The notes beneath the pieces were generated by a model, which was given only the letters and a program-made list of their open reading frames with translations, ran no database searches and was not told the DNA's origin. From NCBI RefSeq assembly GCF_018882295.1, contig NZ_JACVOR010000001.1:1-64000 (forward strand): 64,000 bases of DNA, given 5' to 3'. The translations under genes were made by a program, and so were the position numbers. Below, piece by piece: positions 37,633 to 45,713 of this stretch (position 1 is its first letter; each line of letters starts with the position of its first letter). Source of the stretch: Polynucleobacter sp. 80A-SIGWE (GTDB taxonomy: Bacteria; Pseudomonadota; Gammaproteobacteria; Burkholderiales; Burkholderiaceae).

Positions 37633-37659
37633 AAAAGCCGGCTTTGAAGGCCGGCTTTT
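37633..37659 (-). terminator. Rho-independent terminator after terC
   Basis: AAAAGCCGGC and GCCGGCTTTT form a 10-bp stem with a 7-base loop, between the terC stop codon and the pilA start. Confidence 0.88.
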
Positions 37660-37679
37660 CTGATTTATGCGAGAAAAAA

Positions 37680-38387
37680 TTAGTGCGCTGCTTTAGCCGA
37701 ATTTCTTTTCTTGAAGTAAGTACCAACAAGAATAACTATCGCCACGCCAATAATTTCAAAGGCCAATTTAGCATCGCCCATAGCGGCCTGAATGCTGTCT
37801 TTGATTGCTGGATCATCCACCAACATTCCACCAGCCAACAAGCCCAATAGACCCGCACCCAAAGTAATGATGATTGGGAAGCGCTCCATCACTTTTAGCA
37901 ACATAGCGCTACCAAAGATGATCAATGGAATGGACATTCCCAAACCGATAATCAACAAGAGTAAGCGAGTTTCCTCTGGACCTTTTTGGGCCGCTGCTGC
38001 AACTGCCAAAACGTTATCCAAACTCATCACCAAATCGGCAATCAAGATCGTACGAATAGCAGCCCAGATACTGGTCTTTGCTTCCATATGCTCTTCACCA
38101 CCGCTATCAGACAACAACTGAATACCGATGTAGAGCAACAGCAAGCCGCCAACGATTTTTAAGTAAGGGAGAGTTAAAAGAGCAACTGCGGTAATTGTGA
38201 GTACTACGCGCAAAATGATGGCTGCAGCACTGCCCCAGAAAATGGCTTTCTTTTGCTGAGCGGGTGGTAAGTTGCGGGATGCTAAAGCAATAACAACCGC
38301 GTTATCACCAGATAACAAAATATTGGCAACGATGATTGAGAGTAATGCAGCCCAAAAGGTTGCATCTGAAAATGCTGAAAAATCCAT
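37680..38387 (-). CDS. TerC/YjbE-family integral membrane protein
   Basis: This 235-residue protein has about seven membrane segments and the TerC-family acidic signatures [14 protein letters not shown] and [16 protein letters not shown], whose Asp residues are thought to bind metal. Family members export manganese or support metal loading of exported proteins. It lies between terminators and so is probably a single-gene unit. Confidence 0.9.
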   Translation of the reverse strand: MDFSAFSDATFWAALLSIIVANILLSGDNAVVIALASRNLPPAQQKKAIFWGSAAAIILRVVLTITAVALLTLPYLKIVGGLLLLYIGIQLLSDSGGEEHMEAKTSIWAAIRTILIADLVMSLDNVLAVAAAAQKGPEETRLLLLIIGLGMSIPLIIFGSAMLLKVMERFPIIITLGAGLLGLLAGGMLVDDPAIKDSIQAAMGDAKLAFEIIGVAIVILVGTYFKKRNSAKAAH

Positions 38388-38435
38388 AATGTCTCCGTAC
38401 TTTTATATATTTTAGTTTTAACTACTAGGCGCTAC

Positions 38436-38464
38436 AAAAAGCATGCCGACGAATCGGCATGCTT
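38436..38464 (-). terminator. Rho-independent terminator after sucD
   Basis: AAGCATGCCGA and TCGGCATGCTT form an 11-bp stem with a CGAA loop. On the minus strand it is followed by TTTTTG. It lies just past the sucD stop codon. Confidence 0.9.
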
Positions 38465-38470
38465 CTTTGA

Positions 38471-39364
38471 TTACAACATGGCTTTGAGCAAAGCAGCCAT
38501 TTCTGAAGGATTTCTTGTTACTTTAAAGCCACACTCTTCCATAACGGCAAGCTTGGCATCGGCTGTATCAGCACCACCAGAAATCAATGCGCCAGCATGG
38601 CCCATACGTTTTCCAGGAGGCGCTGTTACACCAGCGATAAAGCCAACAACTGGCTTCTTCATATTGTCTTTACACCAGCGAGCGGCTTCAGCTTCATCCG
38701 GCCCACCAATTTCACCAATCATGATGACTGCATCAGTCTCAGGATCTTCGTTAAACATACGCATCACATCAATGTGCTTCAAGCCATTAATTGGATCGCC
38801 ACCGATACCGACTGCAGTGGACTGACCTAAACCAATTGATGTCAACTGACCAACCGCCTCATAAGTCAGAGTACCAGAACGGCTAACTACACCAATACGA
38901 CCCTTTTTATGAATATGGCCAGGCATGATGCCGATCTTGATTTCGTCTGGAGTAATAATTCCAGGGCAATTTGGGCCAAGCAATAAAGTCTTCTTGCCAC
39001 CAGCAGCTTCTTTTGCATGCATCTTGTTACGCACTTCCAACATATCCTTGACTGGAATGCCTTCAGTAATACAGATGACAAAATCGAGATCAGCTTCAAC
39101 AGCTTCCCAAATTGCAGCGGCTGCGCCAGGAGGCGGAACATAAATTACAGAAGTAGTAGCACCAGTTTGCTGAGCGGCTTCTTTAACAGTTCCATAAATT
39201 GGAATATTGAAAATAGACTCGCCTGCTTTTTTAGGATTTACACCAGCTACAAAACAGTTCTTACCGTTTGCGTATTCCTGGCACTTCTCAGTGTGGAATT
39301 GGCCAGTCTTACCAGTAATACCTTGAGTAATTACTTTAGTATTTTTATTTACCAAAATAGACAT
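38471..39364 (-). CDS. sucD: succinyl-CoA synthetase alpha subunit
   Basis: This 297-residue protein has a CoA-binding Rossmann domain ([16 protein letters not shown]), [12 protein letters not shown] and the phospho-histidine loop [12 protein letters not shown]. With SucC it forms succinyl-CoA ligase of the TCA cycle. It is 15 bp downstream of sucC, and a strong terminator follows. Confidence 0.97.
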   Translation of the reverse strand: MSILVNKNTKVITQGITGKTGQFHTEKCQEYANGKNCFVAGVNPKKAGESIFNIPIYGTVKEAAQQTGATTSVIYVPPPGAAAAIWEAVEADLDFVICITEGIPVKDMLEVRNKMHAKEAAGGKKTLLLGPNCPGIITPDEIKIGIMPGHIHKKGRIGVVSRSGTLTYEAVGQLTSIGLGQSTAVGIGGDPINGLKHIDVMRMFNEDPETDAVIMIGEIGGPDEAEAARWCKDNMKKPVVGFIAGVTAPPGKRMGHAGALISGGADTADAKLAVMEECGFKVTRNPSEMAALLKAML

Positions 39365-39379
39365 ATTGAAGTTCCTTGA

Positions 39380-40549
39380 TTATTTGTTTTTAGCAACAGC
39401 GGCAACTACCTTAGTAGCAGCTTCTGCCATTGAATCGGCGCTAATGATTGGCAAGCCAGAGTCTGCAAGAATCTTCTTACCCAACTCCTCATTGGTACCC
39501 TTCATGCGCACAACCAAAGGTACAGTCAAGTTCACTGCTTTACATGCAGTAACTACGCCGTCAGCGATCACGTCGCAACGCATAATGCCGCCGAAAATGT
39601 TGACCAAAATGGCTTCAACACTCTTGTTCTTGAGCATGATCTTGAATGCTTCTGTTACTTTCTCTGCTGTAGCGCCACCACCAACGTCTAGGAAGTTTGC
39701 TGGCTCGCCGCCAAACAACTTAATGGTATCCATCGTAGCCATTGCCAAGCCAGCACCATTCACCAAGCAACCAATGTTGCCGTCGAGTGAGATGTAAGCC
39801 AAGTCGAATTTAGATGCTTCGATTTCTGCTGCATCTTCTTCATCGATATCGCGGTAAGCCACGATTTCTGGATGACGGTACAAAGCATTTGGATCGAAAT
39901 TGAATTTAGCGTCAAGTGCCTTGATCTTGCCGTTGCCTTCAAGAATCAATGGGTTGATTTCAACCAATGACGCATCAGTTTCCCAATAGGTCTTGTACAA
40001 ATTTTTGAATACATCGCTTGCCATTGGGATGGAAGCATCTGGAACTCCAATGCCTTTTGCAATGATCTGGCAATCAGCATCTGTCAAACCAATTAATGGA
40101 TCAACAAATACTTTAATAATTTTTTCTGGGTGAGATTCTGCAACCTCTTCAATGTCCATACCACCTTCGCTGGACGCCATGATCACATTCTTTTGTGTGC
40201 CACGGTCGGTAACAATACTGAAGTAGTACTCTTTTTTGATATCAGCGCCGTCTTCAATTAAGAGGCGATTTACTTTTTGACCTTCTGGACCAGTTTGATG
40301 AGTCTTCAACTGCATACCCAAAATTTCAGAAGCGTACTTTTTCACTTCGTCCATGCTGCGAGCTAATTTCACGCCACCGCCCTTACCGCGACCACCTGCA
40401 TGAATTTGCGCCTTAACAACCCATACTGGGCCGCCTAGCTTTTCGGCAGCTTTAATTGCCTCATCAACACTAAATGCAGGGATGCCATTTGGAACAGGCA
40501 CATTAAATTGGCGCAGTAATTCTTTGCCTTGGTACTCGTGAATTTTCAT
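39380..40549 (-). CDS. sucC: succinyl-CoA synthetase beta subunit
   Basis: This 389-residue ATP-grasp protein opens [15 protein letters not shown]. It has the nucleotide-site stretch [16 protein letters not shown] and the C-terminal ligase domain [16 protein letters not shown]. It binds the nucleotide and succinate and pairs with SucD. It lies downstream of recA-recX, an order I associate with Polynucleobacter relatives. Confidence 0.97.
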   Translation of the reverse strand: MKIHEYQGKELLRQFNVPVPNGIPAFSVDEAIKAAEKLGGPVWVVKAQIHAGGRGKGGGVKLARSMDEVKKYASEILGMQLKTHQTGPEGQKVNRLLIEDGADIKKEYYFSIVTDRGTQKNVIMASSEGGMDIEEVAESHPEKIIKVFVDPLIGLTDADCQIIAKGIGVPDASIPMASDVFKNLYKTYWETDASLVEINPLILEGNGKIKALDAKFNFDPNALYRHPEIVAYRDIDEEDAAEIEASKFDLAYISLDGNIGCLVNGAGLAMATMDTIKLFGGEPANFLDVGGGATAEKVTEAFKIMLKNKSVEAILVNIFGGIMRCDVIADGVVTACKAVNLTVPLVVRMKGTNEELGKKILADSGLPIISADSMAEAATKVVAAVAKNK

Positions 40550-40671
40550 TATTACTCCCGAAACAGTATCTTTTTTAGCAAGCGATGAGGATTTTTAAAG
40601 CCGGTTTAGCCGACTCCATAAGTCTATCATGCTGCAATGCGGCAACATCGCCTATTGGCTCCGTAATTGCC

Positions 40672-41208
40672 CTAGTCAGGACGCCCAGCCACCACCTTAG
40701 ATACGACATCTGAACTGAAGCCCTTAGAGGCTAAAAACCGGTACTGACGTGCCCGTTCCTTTTGCTCGGTTGCCAAAGCTCCAAACTTACGCATCCACAG
40801 CTCATGAGCCCGTTGATATTCAGTTTCTTTGAGATTCTTGAGTAAATCTGCCGTCTTTGAGCTATCGACCCCAGCCTGAGCAAGCTCATCCTGTATTTTT
40901 CGGGTTCCAAACCGCTCACTACGACGCCTAACCAGGGCCTCTGCAAAGCGCTGATCAGAAAGCCAACCGCGGGCCTCAAAATCATCTAAAACAGCCTCAA
41001 TCTGGACGGTCAGTGGAATTGCTGGGATAACTTCCTCAGAATCTTCGTTCGGGGCCTGAAATTTAAGCATTCTTGCAGCAGACTCTTCAAGCTTTGCTGC
41101 CAAACCCTTGCGGCTGTACTCACGCATAGATAAAAGGCGCAAAGCCCGAGCTTTGAGACTCGGGCTTTGTTTCTTGCTTTTTTTAACGGTGCTGCCTAAT
41201 TCTGACAT
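40672..41208 (-). CDS. recX: regulatory protein RecX
   Basis: The ATG at 41208 is preferred. A GTG at 41235 would overlap recA by 20 bp. The protein has about 178 residues made of RecX-type three-helix repeats (ARALRLLSMREYSRKGLAAKL, then LDDFEARGWLSDQRFAEALVRR). It binds RecA filaments and lowers their activity. It lies 7 bases after the recA stop codon. An 11-bp stem-loop lies inside its first codons. Confidence 0.92.
   Translation of the reverse strand: MSELGSTVKKSKKQSPSLKARALRLLSMREYSRKGLAAKLEESAARMLKFQAPNEDSEEVIPAIPLTVQIEAVLDDFEARGWLSDQRFAEALVRRRSERFGTRKIQDELAQAGVDSSKTADLLKNLKETEYQRAHELWMRKFGALATEQKERARQYRFLASKGFSSDVVSKVVAGRPD
41140..41169 (-). promoter_or_regulatory. stem-loop inside the 5' coding part of recX
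   Basis: CAAAGCCCGAG and CTCGGGCTTTG form an 11-bp GC-rich stem with an 8-base loop at about recX codons 13-23. E. coli has a recA-recX attenuating terminator between the genes. Here the only strong stem lies within recX, and no T-tract follows on the coding strand, so it is at most a partial attenuator or an RNA-stability element. Confidence 0.55.
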
Positions 41209-41215
41209 CGAAGAA

Positions 41216-42304
41216 TTATGCTTCCTCTTCTTCACTCAAAACATCGCTCACCACTGCTGTACCGGCCTTCACACCCAATTTCGCACGAATCTTGGCTTCA
41301 ATATCTTGGGCAATGGCTGGATTTTCTTTTAAGAACTCACGCACATTGTCTTTTCCTTGGCCAATACGATCGCCGTTGTAAGCGTACCAAGAACCTGATT
41401 TTTCAACGATATCGGCTTCAACACCCATATCAATAATTTCACCTTCTCGGGAAATTCCTGCGCCGTACATGATGTCAAAAATTGCTTCGCGGAATGGTGG
41501 GGATACCTTGTTCTTCACAACCTTCACACGGGTCTCATTACCAACAACTTCATCGCCCTTCTTGATGCTGCCGATACGACGAATATCTAAACGCATAGAA
41601 GCGTAGAACTTAAGCGCATTACCGCCAGTAGTAGTTTCAGGCGAACCGAACATCACGCCAATCTTCATACGAATCTGATTAATAAAGATAACCGTTGTAT
41701 TGGTGCGCTTGATCGCGCCAGTCAACTTACGCAAGGCTTGACTCATCAGGCGAGCCTGTAAGCCTGGCAATGAATCACCCATATCGCCTTCGATCTCCGC
41801 CCTTGGAACCAAGGCTGCTACGGAGTCAATGACGATTAAATCAATGGAGCCTGAACGCACTAAAGCATCAGCAATTTCCAAAGCTTGCTCACCAGTATCT
41901 GGCTGAGAGATCAATAAATTATTAACGTCTACACCTAAGCGTGAAGCGTACTGAACATCTAAGGCATGTTCAGCATCAATAAAGGCGCAAGTTCCACCAA
42001 TCTTTTGCATCTCTGCAATCGCATGCAAAGTTAATGTTGTCTTACCTGAAGACTCTGGACCGTAAATCTCAATCACGCGCCCACGTGCCAAACCACCAAC
42101 TCCAAGTGCAATATCTAAACCTAATGAGCCGCTAGACACTACCTGAATATCTTGATGAATCTCTGCATCGCCCAATCTCATGATTGAGCCCTTACCAAAT
42201 TGCTTCTCAATTTGCGCCAAGGCTGCAGTTAATGCCTTTTGCTTGTCTCCGCTCATGCCGTCAAACTCTGATGAGGCTGATTTTTTCTTATCATCCAAGG
42301 CCAT
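41216..42304 (-). CDS. recA: recombinase A
   Basis: This 362-residue protein has Walker [10 protein letters not shown], the L1/L2 loop region [29 protein letters not shown] split by normal spacing, and an acidic C-terminus (SEEEEA). It promotes strand exchange and LexA self-cleavage. The promoter carries a LexA box, so it should be SOS-induced. It is co-transcribed with recX. Confidence 0.98.
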   Translation of the reverse strand: MALDDKKKSASSEFDGMSGDKQKALTAALAQIEKQFGKGSIMRLGDAEIHQDIQVVSSGSLGLDIALGVGGLARGRVIEIYGPESSGKTTLTLHAIAEMQKIGGTCAFIDAEHALDVQYASRLGVDVNNLLISQPDTGEQALEIADALVRSGSIDLIVIDSVAALVPRAEIEGDMGDSLPGLQARLMSQALRKLTGAIKRTNTTVIFINQIRMKIGVMFGSPETTTGGNALKFYASMRLDIRRIGSIKKGDEVVGNETRVKVVKNKVSPPFREAIFDIMYGAGISREGEIIDMGVEADIVEKSGSWYAYNGDRIGQGKDNVREFLKENPAIAQDIEAKIRAKLGVKAGTAVVSDVLSEEEEA

Positions 42305-42375
42305 TTTTTAATTCCTTTTCGCTATGTATTGGGCTATTTCCCGTAGTTTTCGTGCTTTTCAACAACTCAGAAGTT

Positions 42376-42405
42376 ACTGTATATAAAAACAGTACTATTT
42401 GCAAG
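42376..42405 (-). promoter_or_regulatory. lexA box: LexA (SOS) box overlapping the recA promoter
   Basis: TACTGT, eight AT-rich bases, then ACAGTA (42376-42395) is a near-perfect CTG-N10-CAG SOS box. On the minus strand TTGCAA (42405-42400) and TACAGT (42382-42377) form a sigma70 promoter with a 17-bp spacer, so LexA would cover the -10 and most of the spacer. It lies about 75-100 bp upstream of recA. Confidence 0.9.
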
Positions 42406-42422
42406 CGGCTTTTTAAAGGAAT

Positions 42423-42956
42423 TTACGGATTTTTTACTAGGCCACCATTGATTGAGGTGCGATCCCAGTAGAAAAATAGGGGGATAGCAATACCCCACAC
42501 AAGCCCAACCAAGATAAAGCCAACGGTCTGACTGCCAGCACCCCAGCCCCCAGCCCCCATACGAATACCAGCCTCATAGGACATTGGTCCGCAGATAGCC
42601 CCCAAAATGAAGCCCAAAACAGGTCTGCCCCTCAACCATGACAGGGAGCCATTAATCGTGCCGCCAACCAGTACCCATAAAACCCACATCCAAAGAGGCG
42701 ATAAATATGGGGAGGGCCAGTCATCCTGAAAATCAAGATATCCCAAGTGCATGATGATGGTGTCGACAGCTATTCCGTAAACCAAGACCTTGGCGAGGAG
42801 TCTCAGAGCCGACTTGGGGGTATGGTGACGCCAAATAGTGAAGGCGATATAAGCTAATGTGCCTAAAACAGCCCAAAGAACCTGCTTGTTGGCCGCACCC
42901 AAAACACATGCAAACCAACCGACTTGGAAAAAGACGAAGTTCCAAAATTTAGCCAT
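42423..42956 (-). CDS. DUF2878-family membrane protein
   Basis: The ATG at 42956 (MAKFWNFVFFQVGWF) is preferred; a GTG 13 codons upstream adds an unlikely extension. The protein has about 177 residues with five or six membrane segments and the WFACVLGAA opening that I associate with DUF2878. The function is unknown. It is the last core gene before the island border. Confidence 0.82.
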   Translation of the reverse strand: MAKFWNFVFFQVGWFACVLGAANKQVLWAVLGTLAYIAFTIWRHHTPKSALRLLAKVLVYGIAVDTIIMHLGYLDFQDDWPSPYLSPLWMWVLWVLVGGTINGSLSWLRGRPVLGFILGAICGPMSYEAGIRMGAGGWGAGSQTVGFILVGLVWGIAIPLFFYWDRTSINGGLVKNP

Positions 42957-43021
42957 CGATCGAACCCAAGCGACATTACCTAAGAAAAAGGCCACTGCCG
43001 GTGGGCAATGGCCTCTTGATA

Positions 43022-43066
43022 TGGTGGCGAATCAGGGATTTGAACCCCGGACCTGCGGATTATGAT
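43022..43066 (-). tRNA. 3' fragment of a CAU-anticodon tRNA (Met or Ile2), island attachment site
   Basis: On the minus strand the bases run from the anticodon loop (ATCATAA, anticodon CAT at 43064-43062) through TCCGC, a T-arm CGGGG-TTCAAAT-CCCTG and acceptor ATTCGCC to ACCA. The 5' half (acceptor GGCGAAT, D-arm, GCGGA stem) is absent; unrelated AT-rich DNA stands there instead. This is the left-behind 3' copy expected when an element integrates into a tRNA gene. It is not a working tRNA. The intact gene should lie at the other island end, past 64000. Confidence 0.85.
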
Positions 43067-43113
43067 GAAAGATAAAGTGTTTAAGTTATTGATTTTAAAG
43101 TACTTTATTTTGG

Positions 43114-43132
43114 TGTGTAGCAAAGTGTGTAG
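43114..43132. repeat. tandem TGTGTAG motifs next to the attachment site
   Basis: TGTGTAG occurs at 43114-43120 and 43126-43132, spaced by 12 bp, about 50 bp inside the island from the tRNA fragment. Short paired direct repeats next to an att core are typical integrase arm sites. The region 43067-43228 holds no gene. Confidence 0.4.
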
Positions 43133-43228
43133 ATAATAATTTATTTTATTAGGTTTTAAATCACATAATTCTAATAATACAGAAAATGAAAAGATTAGAA
43201 ACCTATAATCAATCCATGTTCAGTCCTT

Positions 43229-43268
43229 AAGGGGTTTAGTATTTCTATTACTAAACCCCTTCTTTTTT
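43229..43268. terminator. strong stem-loop with T-tract at the island left end
   Basis: AAGGGGTTTAGTA and TACTAAACCCCTT form a perfect 13-bp stem with a 7-base loop, followed on the plus strand by CTTTTTTT. It lies downstream of the minus-strand operon ending at 43330, and may also insulate the island from core transcription. Confidence 0.85.
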
Positions 43269-43329
43269 TCGTATGAGCATTCGTAGGCTATCGTCATAAA
43301 TGATCAATAGCTTTGATTTACTTAAGAAT

Positions 43330-43731
43330 CTAGAAATTAGTTTGGGTCTTATCCCCATCACGATCTTCACCTTCGCCCTCGTCGCAATCTTTTTCTGCAT
43401 TTCCCCACATTGCGAGATATTCAGGGGTCATTGAAGCTTTTGCTTTCTCATTTAATTCCTTATCCCCGTCATCCATCATCTGCGTCCAGCTTTTGCCTTT
43501 CACAGTCTCCTTAAGCCATTGTTGCTTAGCCTCTTCAAATTGCCTTGCTCTGCCCCACTCAAAACTACAAGACATGCAGCGATAGTTAGGCTGATTAGGC
43601 TCAATTACGCATCCACCTAATGCTATTTCACCAAGCTCAGCCTTTTTAGCAAGATCCTCACTAGGCATCCCATAAATAATCTCAACGCCTGTCTTCTTGC
43701 TACAAGATGGGCAAATAAATATTCTCGTCAT
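43330..43731 (-). CDS. zinc-ribbon-like hypothetical protein
   Basis: The ATG at 43731 has AGGGA upstream. The protein has about 133 residues. CPSC near the N-terminus and CMSC about 40 residues later form a plausible zinc ribbon. The C-terminus is highly acidic (DCDEGEGEDRDGD). The family is unknown to me. It is the last of a six-gene operon and lies 8 bp after the previous stop codon. Confidence 0.75.
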   Translation of the reverse strand: MTRIFICPSCSKKTGVEIIYGMPSEDLAKKAELGEIALGGCVIEPNQPNYRCMSCSFEWGRARQFEEAKQQWLKETVKGKSWTQMMDDGDKELNEKAKASMTPEYLAMWGNAEKDCDEGEGEDRDGDKTQTNF

Positions 43732-43739
43732 CGTATCCC

Positions 43740-44198
43740 TTATGTTGCAGATCGCTTTGGAGACCAAAGCCTTATAGGCTCATTCTCAACAAATGAAGAA
43801 TAGCTATTGAGAGCAGAGCTTTTAATAGCTAGTCTAGTTGCTTCTAGCATAGATGCATAGCTATATTGCGGCTCACCTGTAACTGGATTAAATGGATCGT
43901 TGCCAGTGCTGTCTTTATATTGCTGACATTTTTCTTTAAGCAAGTTCTCTAGTGGAATGAAAAGGTAATCCGTTAGCGTAAAGGTAATTGGGGCATAGGA
44001 TTCGTTCTTTGAAGCATCTTGCTTAGCCTCTTTCATGATTTCCAGAATTGTTGCAAACGTGCCTACTGGTCTTTTTGTTTCAGGGTTATAAGTTGGTATA
44101 CCTTGCCTCTCCCACTCTTCGCAGATTTTTTGAAGAAGAAGTTCAAGTTCATTGAACACATACTCATACAAGCTAATTGGGTAAGCGTAAGTTGTCAT
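43740..44198 (-). CDS. hypothetical protein, 152 aa
   Basis: A soluble, probably helical protein. Two related halves may exist: YNPETKRPVGTFATILEIMKEA near residue 40 and FNPVTGEPQYSYASMLEATRLA near residue 103 both follow the pattern (Y/F)NPxTxxPxx(T/S)(F/Y)A(T/S)(I/M)LE, which suggests an internal duplication of about 63 residues. The start overlaps the upstream gene stop by 4 bp. The function is unknown. Confidence 0.75.
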   Translation of the reverse strand: MTTYAYPISLYEYVFNELELLLQKICEEWERQGIPTYNPETKRPVGTFATILEIMKEAKQDASKNESYAPITFTLTDYLFIPLENLLKEKCQQYKDSTGNDPFNPVTGEPQYSYASMLEATRLAIKSSALNSYSSFVENEPIRLWSPKRSAT

Positions 44199-44569
44199 TT
44201 AATCCCTAAAAGGTCTTTTATTGAATCTAGGAAAGAGAGCCATTGACTAAGCTCCTTGGGGCTTGGTAGCTTGCTAAGGTAGCCCGTAGTCTTGGATATA
44301 AATTCCTCAACCATTTCTTTCGTTACAACCTGATCCGTCATTTTTCTTTTGATCAGAGCAGGCAATCCATCCGTCTTTTCCCATAGCTGGTCAGGCAAGG
44401 ATTGCTCTATCTTTATGCGCTGAATAATCACAGACGGCTCTTTGAGCTCCAGCACTGTCAGGAGCACAAGGGCAAATGGATGCCACTCCTTAAAACTTGA
44501 ATACCTGCCAGACCCACCTAACCTAGCAAAGTAGTCTTGAGCCTCATCTAAGCATTTCCAAAGAATCAC
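44195..44569 (-). CDS. hypothetical protein, 124 aa
   Basis: A soluble helical protein with no signal peptide and no recognised motif. It overlaps both neighbours by 4 bp (ATGA type), which strongly implies translational coupling within the operon. The family is unknown to me. Confidence 0.72.
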   Translation of the reverse strand: MILWKCLDEAQDYFARLGGSGRYSSFKEWHPFALVLLTVLELKEPSVIIQRIKIEQSLPDQLWEKTDGLPALIKRKMTDQVVTKEMVEEFISKTTGYLSKLPSPKELSQWLSFLDSIKDLLGIK

Positions 44570-45000
44570 TTGGCAGACCTTTCAATCACTTCTAACGTCT
44601 TTTTGTCTAACTCTTGATTAAAGAATTGCTTAAGAGCAGTAATCAACAATGGGCTTGCAGGATCAATCTGCAGGAAAAGGGTTAGGCAGGATTGGAACTT
44701 CATCGCATCAATCTCTTTGCCAAATAGTTCTATTGCCGTTCTATTCGCATCTATAGCTAACTGAATACACTCTTTTAATCGTGCACCAATAATAGGATGA
44801 TTCCAGTATTCCCTTGCCTCATCTAGAGAGCGAAGTCCATAAAGCTTTGAATTGTGACTCTCGCCAAGGCCATACGCTTGAGGGAAGATGAACCACATCC
44901 AGTGGCTTTTCTTTACACCAGCTTTTAGTTCGTCAATAACCCATCTATACATAGGATCTTCTTGTGCTTCAAGAAATCGCTCAAGATTAAATTTATTCAT
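44566..45000 (-). CDS. DUF1810-family protein
   Basis: The second of two adjacent ATGs (45003 and 45000) is chosen because GGGAG lies 5 bases upstream. The protein has about 144 residues with the DUF1810 hallmarks FLEAQEDPMYRWVIDELKAG, KKSHWMWFIFPQAYGLG, YWNHPIIGARLKECIQ and DAMKFQSCLTLF. The biochemical role of this family is not known to me. It sits mid-operon, between a membrane-anchored peptide and coupled hypotheticals. Confidence 0.88.
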   Translation of the reverse strand: MNKFNLERFLEAQEDPMYRWVIDELKAGVKKSHWMWFIFPQAYGLGESHNSKLYGLRSLDEAREYWNHPIIGARLKECIQLAIDANRTAIELFGKEIDAMKFQSCLTLFLQIDPASPLLITALKQFFNQELDKKTLEVIERSAK

Positions 45001-45017
45001 CATTACTCCCAATAGCT

Positions 45018-45290
45018 TTATACGCCACCTGAGTGAAAATATTTTCTAAAAAATAATTGTCTTGTTGAAACGGGCTCAGGAGCGTAAATGGTTACTTGCT
45101 GTAAAACTGGATCTACTAGCTGGACTTTCTTTGCATGTGCCTTAGCGGCCTTTGAGGATGGCAAGCCTACTATTTGTGCCGCATCAATTACAGCCTGCAC
45201 AACATAGGGCTTGAAAGTTACTCCAGTAGGCTGACTTACGTTAATAGATACTGGAATAACAATGCTAATGAATAGTGCGCCAATAAGCAT
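45018..45290 (-). CDS. small exported or membrane-anchored protein, 90 aa
   Basis: The N-terminus MLIGALFISIVIPVSINV is hydrophobic with no preceding charge and could be a signal anchor. The rest is short and soluble. It starts 2 bp after the stop codon of the repeat protein. The family is not recognised. Confidence 0.65.
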   Translation of the reverse strand: MLIGALFISIVIPVSINVSQPTGVTFKPYVVQAVIDAAQIVGLPSSKAAKAHAKKVQLVDPVLQQVTIYAPEPVSTRQLFFRKYFHSGGV

Positions 45291-45292
45291 TT

Positions 45293-45613
45293 CTATCTTC
45301 CTTTTGACGTAGGAGAGTAGCCTATGCGATTGCCGTTGGCATCAAAGTAATTTGTTACCCCACTTGGCGCCTTAACTTCATAGCCAACACGATTTCCGTT
45401 GTTATCGTAAACCCCGTTATTTGAGTTGTAGTTCATTCCACTATTTTGATAATTCATTGGACTATTACGGTAGTTCATGGAACTGTTCTCATAGTTCATA
45501 GGGCTATTTTGATAATTCATTGGGCTGTTATCCCAATTAACAACCTGAGCCTCGCTATATCTCGCATAAATTGCTATTTGCGCAAGAACAAATAAAGCAA
45601 CCAAATATTTCAT
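45293..45613 (-). CDS. secreted repeat protein with seven-residue MNY repeats
   Basis: This 106-residue protein has a signal peptide (MKYLVALFVLAQIAIYARYSEA), followed by six tandem heptads of type NSPMNYx (asparagine-rich, with a 21-bp DNA period). Two Y-D-x-NGNR(V/I)GY units follow at the C-terminus. AGGGGGAAAT precedes the ATG. It is the first gene of the six-gene operon and divergent from the WYL regulator. The repeats look like an extracellular or envelope binding surface; the function is unknown. Confidence 0.8.
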   Translation of the reverse strand: MKYLVALFVLAQIAIYARYSEAQVVNWDNSPMNYQNSPMNYENSSMNYRNSPMNYQNSGMNYNSNNGVYDNNGNRVGYEVKAPSGVTNYFDANGNRIGYSPTSKGR

Positions 45614-45656
45614 ATTTCCCCCTAATCAGTGGTGTCTATTCAGATTAATATCAGGT

Positions 45657-45675
45657 AGGCTCATTAAATGAGCCT
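45657..45675. promoter_or_regulatory. 19-bp palindrome between the WYL regulator and the six-gene operon
   Basis: AGGCTCATT-A-AATGAGCCT is a perfect 9-bp inverted repeat centred in the 100-bp divergent intergenic region. Its place and size suit a dimeric repressor such as the adjacent WYL protein. As a hairpin it lacks a T-tract, so a terminator is unlikely. Confidence 0.6.
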
Positions 45676-45713
45676 GTCTTTAAATAATCTCTGCATATTG
45701 AAAGGGGACTACC

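Noticed and set aside
43022..43066. Intact tRNA gene
   Set aside because: The D-arm, 5' acceptor strand and 5' anticodon stem are missing.
45430..45540. CRISPR-like array of 21-bp units
   Set aside because: The units are in-frame heptad codons of a secreted protein with no variable spacers. The same applies to the 60-bp units at 62820-62990.
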